A DNA stretch of 34,447 nt from an uncultured Caulobacterales bacterium (GCA_938040095.1 CALHXF010000067.1:1-34447); one strand, 5' to 3'; positions 17,003-27,258 are shown, counted from the first letter of the stretch. Translations and numbers: made by a program. Notes: generated from the letters alone by a model not told the origin.

Positions 17003-19339
17003 TTATTTTGAAGTTGCGATGTGGACGCCGTTCCAGTCAGGCGCGGGCGGCGATACCTTATACTCATCTATGCGCGCGGCCATCACATCATAATAGCCAT
17101 CAAAACCAAGGGGCCGCGCCAGTAATTTTAGTTTCGGGATTTCGATGACCGCCGCCTCCCATTGTTGGTCTCTGAACGCAGCCAGAAAGTCATTGTGTAG
17201 GGCCTTCAATTTGTCGAAATCTGATGTCGCCGACTGGGTCTCATCACCTACAAGGATCCAAATACGCTCTGGTGTTTCACGTCCGATGACCTTTATCAGA
17301 TCGGCTTCTATAATCGCGAAATCAGAGACAGCCTGAGCCGTTGTATCTCCGATCAATGACGAGACACGATATTGTTTTGTTAGCCCTTCAATACGTGACG
17401 CGAGGTTGGCGGCATCCCCAATCATGGAGTATGAAAAGCGTTGCTCCGACCCCAAATTTCCGACGCAACACACACCTGAATTGAGGCCAATTCCCATGGC
17501 AACATTATCAGGCCAGTTTACGTCATCCTGCGCTGTATAAGACTCATTCAGCTCGGCCAAAAGCGCATTCATTTTAAGGACTGCCCGCGCCGCATTTTTT
17601 TCATGGGCATCATCATCTAACGGCGCATTCCAAAACGCGACGATGGCATCGCCGATATATTTATCGATTGTCGCCTTGGAATCTTGAAGTGTGTTCGTCA
17701 TTGGCGTCAGGAAAATATTTAAGAAAGTTGTGATTTCTTGAGGCTCCAAGGCCTCTGAAATTTTTGAGAAACTTCGAATGTCCAAAAATAAAATCGTAAT
17801 ATATTTCTCCTCACCTCCCAGTTTGAGGAGGTTCGGATCGTCTGACACCTGCTTCACCATTTCCGGGGAAAGATACATAGAAAAGGCCGATTTAATGCGC
17901 GAACGTTCTGACTCTGTCATGTAAAAGGACACAATCGTCATCAATCCATATGTCGTGAAAATGGTCAACAACGGATAGGTCGGATTAATCAACAGCAGGT
18001 ATTTCGAGAATGCCGACCAAGAGAACCCTGCAATTCCAATAGCCAGCCCTGCACTAAAAATCGCGCCCCATGCTGCGGTCATACGCGGGAGAGTAAAGAC
18101 CAGAAAAAGACCCGGAACCAATATGGTCAGAAGCTCCCAAATTTCGGCCCAATAGGGACGATTCAAAATTTGTTTCCCCACGAGCCCCTCGCCAAGAATT
18201 TGCTCCGTAATCTGAGCATGTGCAAGCACACCCGGTTCCCCGCCCCGCATTGGGGTCGTAACAATATCTTTCAGGCCCGGCGCGCTTGTTCCGATAAAAA
18301 CGATATTTCCAGCAACACGGTCAGACCAGTTTTCCATAGGGATGGACCGATCTAAAATCGTTGAGGCAGATATGAAACGAGCCTTCTGAAGATCAGAAGA
18401 TGGTTTGGTGAAATACACTTGGAATCCACCATTTTTTGAGATCGGCCAGTTGAAATCACCGGTGGCCATAGACGAAAGGTAACGATCTTTGGCCCACCCC
18501 CCGATTTCTCCAGAACCATCGGAGCTCTTGAGTTGAAAGGCACCTGCCCCCTGAACGGTTCGGATCATCTCCGCGGATAGGCTTGGGTACAATTTTCCAT
18601 TATACTTATAGACCATTGGGGCGGTGCGAATGATCCCATCACCCGTTGGGTTAAAGCTGACGAAGCCTTCACCTGCTGCTGATTTTCCCAAGACGGGTAG
18701 AGCCGCAAATGCCCCCTTAAAGTCGAGAATATTTTCGACTTCTTTTACATCGCCATTTTCCTCAATTTTTACATCCCACGAATATGTGAAACCCGTTGAC
18801 GTCGTAGGGGAGCTTCGTGTGCTCTCACCTACGAGAAAAAAGCCAGTGACGACATTGGATTTAGCAAAGGATTGTGAGAGAATTTCGTCATGAGGCAGGA
18901 GGCGTTTTAGGGCGCTCATATCTCCAGTCGCCATCGGATTGTTTTGCAATACCCCAATCATATTTTCGGGCGATGTCCGATCGGGTTCCGAAAAAACAAT
19001 ATCATATCCGATAACGGCCGCCCCTGCTTCAGTCAGGCGATCATTGAGGTCGGCAACGATCGTTCTCGGCCACGGCCATTGGCCTATTGTCTCAAGGCTC
19101 TTATTATCAATATCAATTATCCGTACAGGCACCTCAGGAAGATATTCCCGAGGTTGCCAAGTTTGGTAGCGATCGAAGAGCAGGTTCCCCAGCTGTTCAA
19201 CCATGCGGGGTTTGGATATATTGGCAAAGTAGAACGCCAGCAGGCACAACAAACCCAACGCGCTTGGGATGAAAACTTTCTGTCGCTTTGAGGGCATTTT
19301 AACCCAATTTTTAAAGCGGTTCATCATCTCAAAAATCAC
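17003..19339 (-). CDS. CHASE2-sensor class III adenylate/guanylate cyclase
   Basis: CHASE2 signature VRIIDIDNKSLETIGQWPWPRTIVADLNDRLTEAGAAVIGYDIVFSEPD. TM segments. Catalytic FLDIRSFSKISE, IDKYIGDAIVAFWNAP, YSMIGDAANLASRIEG. Confidence 0.93.
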   Translation of the reverse strand: MIFEMMNRFKNWVKMPSKRQKVFIPSALGLLCLLAFYFANISKPRMVEQLGNLLFDRYQTWQPREYLPEVPVRIIDIDNKSLETIGQWPWPRTIVADLNDRLTEAGAAVIGYDIVFSEPDRTSPENMIGVLQNNPMATGDMSALKRLLPHDEILSQSFAKSNVVTGFFLVGESTRSSPTTSTGFTYSWDVKIEENGDVKEVENILDFKGAFAALPVLGKSAAGEGFVSFNPTGDGIIRTAPMVYKYNGKLYPSLSAEMIRTVQGAGAFQLKSSDGSGEIGGWAKDRYLSSMATGDFNWPISKNGGFQVYFTKPSSDLQKARFISASTILDRSIPMENWSDRVAGNIVFIGTSAPGLKDIVTTPMRGGEPGVLAHAQITEQILGEGLVGKQILNRPYWAEIWELLTILVPGLFLVFTLPRMTAAWGAIFSAGLAIGIAGFSWSAFSKYLLLINPTYPLLTIFTTYGLMTIVSFYMTESERSRIKSAFSMYLSPEMVKQVSDDPNLLKLGGEEKYITILFLDIRSFSKISEALEPQEITTFLNIFLTPMTNTLQDSKATIDKYIGDAIVAFWNAPLDDDAHEKNAARAVLKMNALLAELNESYTAQDDVNWPDNVAMGIGLNSGVCCVGNLGSEQRFSYSMIGDAANLASRIEGLTKQYRVSSLIGDTTAQAVSDFAIIEADLIKVIGRETPERIWILVGDETQSATSDFDKLKALHNDFLAAFRDQQWEAAVIEIPKLKLLARPLGFDGYYDVMAARIDEYKVSPPAPDWNGVHIATSK

Positions 19340-19374
19340 TCAGTACAGCTAGAAAATGCGACGGCGCGCGCGGT

Positions 19375-20727
19375 TTAAACCGCACCATAGGCGAGCATCG
19401 CATTCGCGACTTTATCAAATCCGGCAATGTTAGCCCCCTTGAAATAGTCTACTGTCCCGTCTTCTCTGATACCCTTGTCGACGCATTTTTCATGAATGCT
19501 TAAAATGATCTCTTTGAGATGGGCATCCACCTCTTCACGCGACCAACTCATGCGTAGGCTATTTTGGCTCATTTCCAGACCAGATACAGCCACTCCACCT
19601 GCGTTAGCGGCTTTTGAGGGGGCATGCATGATCCCTGCTTCGCGAATAATATCAATGGCGTCTGGGTCAGTTGGCATATTTGCGCCCTCGGAAATCGCTA
19701 TACATCCTGTCTTTACGAGCGCTATCGCATCGGCAGCTTCGATTTCATTCTGGGTCGCACAGGGGAAGGCAAGTTGACCTGGTAAAGCCCACGGACGATT
19801 ACCTTCATAAAATTTCGTACCTATACCTTCAACGCATTCGGACATTCTCCCGCCACGCTCATTTTTTAACGTCATGATCCAATCCAGGTCTGCACGCGTT
19901 AAGCCCTCTGGTTTGTAAATCGTGCCAGAGCTATCCGACATAGAGCAAACTTTAGCGCCAAGTTCGATCAGTTTTTCAGCGCAAAATTGTGCGACATTCC
20001 CTGATCCAGAAACGAGGCAAGTCTTGTCTTTTAAGCTATCATTCTGCCGTTCGAGCATGGCTTGCATCATATATACAACACCGTAACCCGTTGCCTCTGG
20101 CCTAATCCTTGAACCACCAAATTCGATACCCTTGCCCGTGAGAACACCTTCAAAGGTATCTTTGAGACGTTTAAACTGACCGAACATATATCCGACTTCG
20201 CGCCCTCCCACGCCGATATCTCCAGCGGGTACATCTGTGAATTGACCGATGTATTTAGATAGCTCGGTCATGAAGGCTTGGCAGAAACGCATAATTTCGC
20301 GGTCGGATTTACCCTTTGGATTAAAGTCCGCCCCGCCTTTACCGCCGCCCAATGGCAGGCCCGTCAAACTATTTTTGAAGACTTGTTCAAACGCCAAAAA
20401 CTTCAAAACAGATTGAGTCACCGTCGGATGAAAACGAATGCCACCTTTATATGGTCCAATCGCATTATTCTGCTGAACGCGATATCCTCGGTTCACACGA
20501 ATATTGCCGGCATCGTCTTCCCACGTTACGCGAAAGGAGACGATACGGTCAGGTTCCGTCATACGCTCCAGAATGCGCATGCGCTGCATGCGTTCATTAT
20601 CTTTGATATACGGCACAATATCCATAGCGACTTCTTGTACCGCTTGATGAAATTCGAGTTCGCCTGGATTTCGGGAGACAACCCCGCGCATAAATTTAGC
20701 TAGGTCTTTGTCTTGAATTTCAGCCAT
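19375..20727 (-). CDS. gdhA: NADP-type glutamate dehydrogenase
   Basis: GYRVQQNNAIGPYKGGIRFHPTVTQSVLKFLAFEQVFKNSLTGLPLGGGKGGADFNPKGKSD and PAGDIGVGGREVGYMFGQFKRL, characteristic of GdhA. Confidence 0.96.
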   Translation of the reverse strand: MAEIQDKDLAKFMRGVVSRNPGELEFHQAVQEVAMDIVPYIKDNERMQRMRILERMTEPDRIVSFRVTWEDDAGNIRVNRGYRVQQNNAIGPYKGGIRFHPTVTQSVLKFLAFEQVFKNSLTGLPLGGGKGGADFNPKGKSDREIMRFCQAFMTELSKYIGQFTDVPAGDIGVGGREVGYMFGQFKRLKDTFEGVLTGKGIEFGGSRIRPEATGYGVVYMMQAMLERQNDSLKDKTCLVSGSGNVAQFCAEKLIELGAKVCSMSDSSGTIYKPEGLTRADLDWIMTLKNERGGRMSECVEGIGTKFYEGNRPWALPGQLAFPCATQNEIEAADAIALVKTGCIAISEGANMPTDPDAIDIIREAGIMHAPSKAANAGGVAVSGLEMSQNSLRMSWSREEVDAHLKEIILSIHEKCVDKGIREDGTVDYFKGANIAGFDKVANAMLAYGAV

Positions 20728-20813
20728 TTCGCCCCCAATAAATTATCTTTTTAACTTTGGTAAATTCACCTTAGTGACGAAATTGGCGGGATATCTATAG
20801 AAAAATTTATTTC

Positions 20814-21770
20814 TTAATTTGACCAGCCACTCTGCTTTAAAATTTCGGCAACAGTTGCAGCGTCATTTTGGAAGTGAATTTTCAACGCTGCGATTTCTTT
20901 ATCCGCGGCATCAGACTGACCCAGAACTTTGCGGGCCCGCAGCAGTCTTACCCACCCTGTTGGGTCATCAGGGTTTTCTGCCAGTTTGAGAGAGAGACCT
21001 TCAACCATGCCCTGGATCATCACATTGCGATCGTCTGGAGTCATTTGAGCAGCGGCCTCAACATCTTCTCTGGTCGGCCCAGGTGTTCGAACGGACCCAG
21101 CCCCACTCTGCACTGGGACGGTTTGTTGTGCGGCAAAGGCCCGCGCACTTTGTAACTCAGCCAATATCTCAGGATTATTATCTGTAAGCGAAAGCGTCCT
21201 TTCGTAAGCAACGAAAGCTTCGTCAAAACGATTCACCGTCATCAAGCTACGCGCATAAAGCCCCCATTGTTGAGGACTCTGTTCGCCCGCCAATAGCTTT
21301 CTCTCGAGACCTGAGATCAAGTCCTCCATAGACGTATCATTTTCATGCTGCGACTTTGGCGCGGCTTGGGACATCGCTTGTTCAGGTGACAAAACAGCGG
21401 GCTTGAGGGCGTCCGCACCCGTTAACTCAGGCGATCCAATGACACCATAAATACCCAGCGTACCTGCAGTTAAAACAAGAAAGGTTCCAGCCATCCATAC
21501 TGTTTTACGATTGGTCGTAATACCGGAGGCTTGTGTCGCCGCTTTAACTAATCGCTTTTCTAACACTCTCTTTTCAGCGGTCATCGCATCGACATCACAT
21601 TCGCCCGACGCCAGTGTTTTTTCAATCTGTTGTAACTCGTGACGATATGCCGAGATTTCGTCTTGGGCTTCGCCATCAAGATTTGGCAACGTCAAATTTC
21701 TAAAAAACAGAGGCGTCGCAATGTAAGCGAAAACAGCGATGCAAAGTCCAATGGTCAAAACCCAAATCAT
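20814..21770 (-). CDS. ccmI: Cytochrome c biogenesis protein CcmI (TPR)
   Basis: N-terminal TM helix with FFRN, then a CcmI-type TPR region. Directly downstream of and overlapping ccmH. Confidence 0.85.
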   Translation of the reverse strand: MIWVLTIGLCIAVFAYIATPLFFRNLTLPNLDGEAQDEISAYRHELQQIEKTLASGECDVDAMTAEKRVLEKRLVKAATQASGITTNRKTVWMAGTFLVLTAGTLGIYGVIGSPELTGADALKPAVLSPEQAMSQAAPKSQHENDTSMEDLISGLERKLLAGEQSPQQWGLYARSLMTVNRFDEAFVAYERTLSLTDNNPEILAELQSARAFAAQQTVPVQSGAGSVRTPGPTREDVEAAAQMTPDDRNVMIQGMVEGLSLKLAENPDDPTGWVRLLRARKVLGQSDAADKEIAALKIHFQNDAATVAEILKQSGWSN

Positions 21771-22216
21771 GTGTTGTCATCCATTACACGTTTCAGAACA
21801 GCTTGTTCAGCCTCCGTAAGTTGGCGCGGCGTTTCTATATTGGGTTTCTGCCTGCGCGCTGCGAAGATCAACCATATGCCCATACCAAAAATCGTAAGCG
21901 CCGGGAGAAACCAAAGTAAATATGTGTTCTTTTGCAATGGTGGTTTTAGCAGGACGTAGTCACCATAGCGAAGACGCATAAATTCTATAATTTCTGCATC
22001 TGTTGCGCCAACGGAAATACGCTCTCGCACTAAAACTCGCATATCTTTCGCGAGGGCAGCATCGGATTCTTCGATTGATTGATTTTGACAGACAACGCAA
22101 CGCAGGGATCGCCCCACTTCGCGCGCCCGCGACTCAACCTCCTCAGCACTCGGGACGGTTTGTGCAAAGGCGATACTCGATAGGAGCAACAGACAAAGAC
22201 AGATAACGGACCTCAT
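21767..22216 (-). CDS. ccmH: Cytochrome c maturation protein CcmH/CycL
   Basis: LRCVVCQNQSIEESDA active-site motif. Signal peptide and C-terminal TM. Confidence 0.93.
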   Translation of the reverse strand: MRSVICLCLLLLSSIAFAQTVPSAEEVESRAREVGRSLRCVVCQNQSIEESDAALAKDMRVLVRERISVGATDAEIIEFMRLRYGDYVLLKPPLQKNTYLLWFLPALTIFGMGIWLIFAARRQKPNIETPRQLTEAEQAVLKRVMDDNT

Positions 22217-22752
22217 TCTTCTGCCTTCAGATCATTTATGATTGGGCTGAGAATATTTGACCAAACGTCATCCGTGATTATGCCAACATGCTTATACCGA
22301 ATACGCCCCTCTTTATCGACGAGGAAGCTCTCTGGAGCGCCTGTGACGCCTAAATCAATCGCAAGACGGCTATCTTCATCAAAAATCACAAGGTCATAGG
22401 GGTCGCCATTTTTCCGTAACCAACGTTGCCCCTTCTCACGCGTATCTCTCCAATCGATGCCAACCAGTTTAACATCGCCCATTCGAGAAAGTGCCATCAG
22501 CTTCGGATGCTCGACTTCGCACGCGATACACCACGACCCGAACACATTTATCAATGCCACGTCATCTAATAATAGGTCCTGCGTGTAGACGACATTGGGT
22601 CGATACAGATCAGTAAGCTCGAATTCTGGCATTGCCCGATCAATCATTTCTGACGGCAAGACACTTGGATCTCGAGTGAGGCCGAAAGCGAATAAGATAG
22701 CCAAGAAAAGCAATGCCATCAGAGGCCAAGTTGCGCGGAAAATGCGAGCCAT
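22213..22752 (-). CDS. ccmG: Thiol:disulfide interchange protein CcmG/DsbE
   Basis: NVFGSWCIACEVEHP thioredoxin-like motif; N-terminal TM. Position in the ccm cluster. Confidence 0.92.
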   Translation of the reverse strand: MARIFRATWPLMALLFLAILFAFGLTRDPSVLPSEMIDRAMPEFELTDLYRPNVVYTQDLLLDDVALINVFGSWCIACEVEHPKLMALSRMGDVKLVGIDWRDTREKGQRWLRKNGDPYDLVIFDEDSRLAIDLGVTGAPESFLVDKEGRIRYKHVGIITDDVWSNILSPIINDLKAEE

Positions 22753-22754
22753 CT

Positions 22755-24725
22755 CTAGGATATAACCAAGGTGTCTGAGCGTGTTTTCTCACCACTCCGA
22801 TGTCTAAATCGTCGATCACATAGGGAAACGAAACCTGCCAAAGCCATCAGGAGCGCTCCGATCCAAATCCAAATTACAAAGGGGTGGTGGTTCACACGTA
22901 CAATCCATCCCGTATCTGGGTTCCCCTCACCAATGGCTGCAAATAGCGTATGAGTTGGGCTTAAATGAAGCCCCGCTTCAGTCGTGACCATCTCTCGCAC
23001 TGGGTAATACCGACGTTCAGTATAAACGTCCGAGATGTTGGCACCCCCTTTGGTGATAGAGATGTTGGCACCCAAGAACTGATAGTTCTCTCGTTCCCCT
23101 GGGGTCATATCATTGAGCGTGAATTCGTAGTGCCCCAATGCAATGGACTCACCGACCTTCAGCTCACGTAAATCACTACTCTCCCATACCGAAATAGAGG
23201 TCACGCCAGCCGCAAAAATAGCCATACCTATATGCGCACCAATAAACCCAAATGTAGCGGCAGGTTGAGCCCGCAAGAGCCCCCAACTTTCCCGTTTCGG
23301 AACCTCGCCCCAACGAATTTTCTTTCCAACAGTCGCAAGGGTTCCAAACGCCAGAAATGCAGCAATACCCAGAGATAATCCGCCCAAACCGGATTTTCCA
23401 AATAGGCCAAAAATAACGGCAATCAAGACAAGGGCAATCACACCTTTTCGAAGGGTTGATTTGTATTTTGTAAGACTGTCGGACCGCCATTTCAGCAGGG
23501 GTCCAACAGCCATGAAAATAAGAAGAAGGCTCATCAAAGGCGCGAAGGTCATATTGAAATAAGGCGCGCCTACAGAAATTTTAGCGCCGGTGAAGGTTTC
23601 GACCATGAGAGGGTAAAATGTGCCCAAGAACACAGTAATTGTCGCAGCAATGAGCAATAAATTATTTATTACAAGTGCCCCGTCCTTTGAAACAAGATTC
23701 AACGATGAACGCGCCCGCAAGGTGTTGGCCCGCAACGCATAGAGACCCAGTGCGCCACCGATAGTTGCCAACAACATTGCAAAAATAAATACACCGCGTT
23801 CCGGATCAACTGCAAATGAATGCACACTTACGAGAATTCCCGAACGCACGACAAATGTGCCTATCAGACTAAGTGAGAATGCCAGTATTGACAGTAAGAT
23901 GGTCCAACTGGCCATTGAATGGCGCGTCCCCAGAACCATTATGGAATGGAGTAAAGCCGTCGCGGCCAACCACGGCATAAAGGATACATTTTCAACAGGA
24001 TCCCACATCCACCAGCCGCCCCAGCCGAGTTCGTAATACGCCCAAAAGCTGCCTAAGGTGATGCCTATCGTGAGGAAACTCCATGCAAGTAAAACCCAAG
24101 GCCGAAGCCACTTCGCCCACACAGCGTCCACGCGGCCTTCGATCAACGCTGCTACCGCGAAGGCGAATGGCATAGAAAGGCCAACATATCCCAAATATAG
24201 AAATGGCGGATGGATCGCGAGTCCGATGTCTTGGAGCAGCGGATTTAATCCCTGCCCGTCGGTCGGAACAGGAATAAGTCGTTCGAACGGGTTTGAAGTA
24301 AAGAGTATAAATGCGAGAAACCCGAGCCCCATTAGGCCTTGGATGGATATCGCCCTCGCCTTCAGTGATAAAGGTAGGCTCCGCCCGAAGACGGGAACTA
24401 AAGCCCCATAAACAGATAGGATCAGCACCCAAAGGAGAATGGATCCTTCATGGTTTGCCCAGACACCAGTTATTTTAAATATGAAAGGTGTTTGAGAGTG
24501 CGAATGCAGCGCTGCAAGCTTAACACTAAAGTCAGAGTGGACAAAAATAGAGATGAGTGCAGTAAAGGCAAAGGCAATCAAACAAAGCTGTGCCAAGGCG
24601 GCATAGTCACCAAACAACATCAAACGCACGTCATTGCGACGCGCCCCGATCATGGGGATAGCGAATTGTAAGAGTGTGACAACAAATGCTAAAATTAGGG
24701 CGACATGCCCAAGCTCTGCAATCAT
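22755..24725 (-). CDS. ccmF: Heme lyase subunit CcmF/NrfE
   Basis: WGGWWMWDPVENVSFMPWL tryptophan-rich motif. Many TMs; VWANHEGSILLW. Confidence 0.96.
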   Translation of the reverse strand: MIAELGHVALILAFVVTLLQFAIPMIGARRNDVRLMLFGDYAALAQLCLIAFAFTALISIFVHSDFSVKLAALHSHSQTPFIFKITGVWANHEGSILLWVLILSVYGALVPVFGRSLPLSLKARAISIQGLMGLGFLAFILFTSNPFERLIPVPTDGQGLNPLLQDIGLAIHPPFLYLGYVGLSMPFAFAVAALIEGRVDAVWAKWLRPWVLLAWSFLTIGITLGSFWAYYELGWGGWWMWDPVENVSFMPWLAATALLHSIMVLGTRHSMASWTILLSILAFSLSLIGTFVVRSGILVSVHSFAVDPERGVFIFAMLLATIGGALGLYALRANTLRARSSLNLVSKDGALVINNLLLIAATITVFLGTFYPLMVETFTGAKISVGAPYFNMTFAPLMSLLLIFMAVGPLLKWRSDSLTKYKSTLRKGVIALVLIAVIFGLFGKSGLGGLSLGIAAFLAFGTLATVGKKIRWGEVPKRESWGLLRAQPAATFGFIGAHIGMAIFAAGVTSISVWESSDLRELKVGESIALGHYEFTLNDMTPGERENYQFLGANISITKGGANISDVYTERRYYPVREMVTTEAGLHLSPTHTLFAAIGEGNPDTGWIVRVNHHPFVIWIWIGALLMALAGFVSLCDRRFRHRSGEKTRSDTLVIS

Positions 24726-24759
24726 AAATTCACCCTACCGATAAATCGGAAAAAACCGT

Positions 24760-25704
24760 TCATTGGCAACGTGGGAAATTAGGGTTGAGAGGCGTGCAAA
24801 CATCTTGAAAATCAGAAGCCCCTTCTAGATCTGTCGGCCACTGCATATCAGTCAGAGGGTTCAAAAATCCCGTGTCAGAATTTGGTGTGGTACCCGCTCG
24901 AGGTAGCGGCGCAAGAAGACCTGCGTCCAACGTAAACGGCTTGTAGGTTTGGCCAGATGTTGGTTCAGTTCTCAGCTTCGCATGAAATAGGTTTGAATCC
25001 GACTGTGACAACATAAACGGTTTGCTCGGGGGTGAATTCTTATCCGCAACGAAAACCGCCATACCGCTTGTTCTGACAATGACTGTCTCACCTGCAGACG
25101 TGATTGATATCTCACCGCGTCTGTTTTTGGATGTATTCTTTTTCCCAGGGCCTCGCAGCACAAATATGCTTGCGTTCTGCTGATCCACTTTCGTGTTTGA
25201 CGTAATGACACCCGCATTCTGAGCCATGAGGGCGGCTTCCAGCCCAATGACACCTTCCACCATTGTGCCGCGGATACCCATAGATGCGATCGGCGTTTCA
25301 ATTGAAACGCTGTCAGGACCCGACTTGGAAATATTTCCAGACATGAACCTGAACATCCCTTTTTTCACGCTTGCAGACATAGAGTTGGAGTTCTTGGACG
25401 GATCATAGACAAATTTGTCGATCGTCAAATTACAGTCTGGACCCACCGTGAACATTGTTTGGTCCTTCAACAGCACTTGGAGGCTGCCCACACTGTTCGA
25501 CGTCACGACATCGCCCAATAGAACAGGCTTTTTGACAACGGCCTGTTTCGCGGCTTGTTCGCCACTTTGGATCGTTACATCGCCCTTTACGGCCGCATTG
25601 ACGCCGATGGACGTATTATCCGCAAAGGCAGCGGTACTAGCTAATAACGCTAGGGAAAAAGCGCTCAGGAAAGATACGGTTTTGTTCATCTTGATCATCT
25701 CCAT
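24760..25704 (-). CDS. Exported FecR-domain protein
   Basis: Signal peptide MNKTVSFLSAFSLALLASTAAFA. FecR-like VLLGDVVTSNSVGSLQVLLKDQTMFTVGPDCNLTIDKFVYDP and TPIASMGIRGT. Confidence 0.88.
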   Translation of the reverse strand: MEMIKMNKTVSFLSAFSLALLASTAAFADNTSIGVNAAVKGDVTIQSGEQAAKQAVVKKPVLLGDVVTSNSVGSLQVLLKDQTMFTVGPDCNLTIDKFVYDPSKNSNSMSASVKKGMFRFMSGNISKSGPDSVSIETPIASMGIRGTMVEGVIGLEAALMAQNAGVITSNTKVDQQNASIFVLRGPGKKNTSKNRRGEISITSAGETVIVRTSGMAVFVADKNSPPSKPFMLSQSDSNLFHAKLRTEPTSGQTYKPFTLDAGLLAPLPRAGTTPNSDTGFLNPLTDMQWPTDLEGASDFQDVCTPLNPNFPRCQ

Positions 25705-25709
25705 ATCTC

Positions 25710-27020
25710 CTAAAAGTTCACGATAAATTTGACGTCTGCGCCTAGGTTTTCATACTCAAAGAACGAGACCGAGGAATCGTAATTGGTGTAATTTACCCCC
25801 GTTTCCATATAGACTTTTGTGAACGCAGGATTGGGCTCCATACCCAACCAGCCACTAATTTTATTCAAGGACGCTCCGGCACCAACACGACCTAATATCT
25901 GGCTATCGTCCCTATCTGTGGCGGTTCCGCTGAGCAAGTTAGCCGCATCAAAGTTTAGATCACGATAGCGAGCGTTGGCCTTTAGATACATACCGCTGTC
26001 AAAGCCTTTGAAGACATTGCCGGCGACATGAAAACCTTTGTATGCCAGCGCATCCTGTGTCGCGTTCTTATCTTCATACCCGAGAGATACGCCGTAGGTT
26101 AGATTTTCATCCACGCGAGTATGAACTTTCGCGCTTAAGACGGATTTATTCCCAGAGCGGAATTTTTCTCCAAAGCTGAATGACAGAGACTCAAAGTCTT
26201 GATCATAGATTGCTGCGGCAAGTGTTAGCCGCGTTTTTTCTGATAATTTTGTTCCAACACTGAGTTTCGGCCCCATTTGCGTTAGGTATTTTTCACCCCC
26301 AAAAGAAACATTATCAAACGAAAAATCAGCGCTCCAAAACAAAGCTTCACCCTCGCCAGAGACCCCTAGATCAGCACCAAGGACATCATAATCAGAGTTT
26401 GAAGATGAGAACTGCTTACGCGTTTGTCCTCTAGCGCGCGCATTGAAATTTAACCCGCCCGACTTTGTAAGTGGGAGCGACAGTTTCATCACGCCGTTTA
26501 TAAATGCCGCGCCATCGCTTTCGTTCGGCAGATCTAAGACGGTATCCAGCAATGCATTCCCAGCATTATTATCTGCACGAAGTCCAAACTCCACCACACC
26601 GGTGACAGCCGACTTAGGTGGCGCCGGGTTAGAAATAGCTTGGCTATAGGACGTGACAAGTTTCTGATCTGCACCACTCAATGGGCGACGGCTCAGTAAC
26701 TCGAATTCTCGGAGGGCAGACGCACGATCATCGAGTTCGAACAAAACGACCGCGTAGAGCACTCTTGCGGAATCCCAGTTCGGCTGGGAAAACAACATCC
26801 CCTCAAGAGCGCCAGCTGCGCTAAGAAGATCCCCTGCGGCGGCCTGTTGGCGCGCATAGTTGAGTTTCTGCTCATTATCGTCAGGGTTTTCAAAGACCTG
26901 CTCAAAGGTTACAACGGGACCATTATAGGTGATGGAGCTCGCAACAGCATTTGATCCTGAAATGGCTAAGCTTGCCACCACTAAAGCGGCGCGGCCTATT
27001 AGACTTTGCGTGAGTTTCAT
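25710..27020 (-). CDS. TPR + C-terminal beta-barrel outer-membrane protein (surface lipoprotein assembly modifier-like)
   Basis: Signal peptide from MKLTQ (ATG 27020). TPR-like N-terminus (LNYARQQAAAGDLLSAAGALEGMLFSQPNWDSARVLYAVVLFELDD). Barrel-like region ending KFIVNF. The track ORF starts at 27086. Confidence 0.72.
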   Translation of the reverse strand: MKLTQSLIGRAALVVASLAISGSNAVASSITYNGPVVTFEQVFENPDDNEQKLNYARQQAAAGDLLSAAGALEGMLFSQPNWDSARVLYAVVLFELDDRASALREFELLSRRPLSGADQKLVTSYSQAISNPAPPKSAVTGVVEFGLRADNNAGNALLDTVLDLPNESDGAAFINGVMKLSLPLTKSGGLNFNARARGQTRKQFSSSNSDYDVLGADLGVSGEGEALFWSADFSFDNVSFGGEKYLTQMGPKLSVGTKLSEKTRLTLAAAIYDQDFESLSFSFGEKFRSGNKSVLSAKVHTRVDENLTYGVSLGYEDKNATQDALAYKGFHVAGNVFKGFDSGMYLKANARYRDLNFDAANLLSGTATDRDDSQILGRVGAGASLNKISGWLGMEPNPAFTKVYMETGVNYTNYDSSVSFFEYENLGADVKFIVNF

Positions 27021-27227
27021 TGCGCCCCTATCCGTCACACATTCCTTTGAAGAAATATGATGACATAAACTAATAATTAGACGCAATTCGCTCCGAGAAT
27101 ATGTCAGCTAGCAACGCGACCGTGAATAATCAGTAATCTTGTTTCTTCTGACATACAATAGTCATTCATTTAGCATTCGTCGAAATGTAGTTTCGGTCTC
27201 CCAACAATTGAGAAACAGGGGTACTGT

Positions 27228-27242
27228 CCTACCTTGGGTAGG
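27228..27242. repeat. Short inverted repeat CCTACC-TTG-GGTAGG
   Basis: Perfect 6-bp arms read by eye, just downstream of the DUF547 stop. Confidence 0.5.
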
Positions 27243-27258
27243 GATTGTGAACTAGGTC

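Noticed and set aside
23176-23490. Alternative-frame minus ORFs within ccmF
   Set aside because: Overlap a well-supported CcmF frame; Cys/Trp-rich frame-shift translation.
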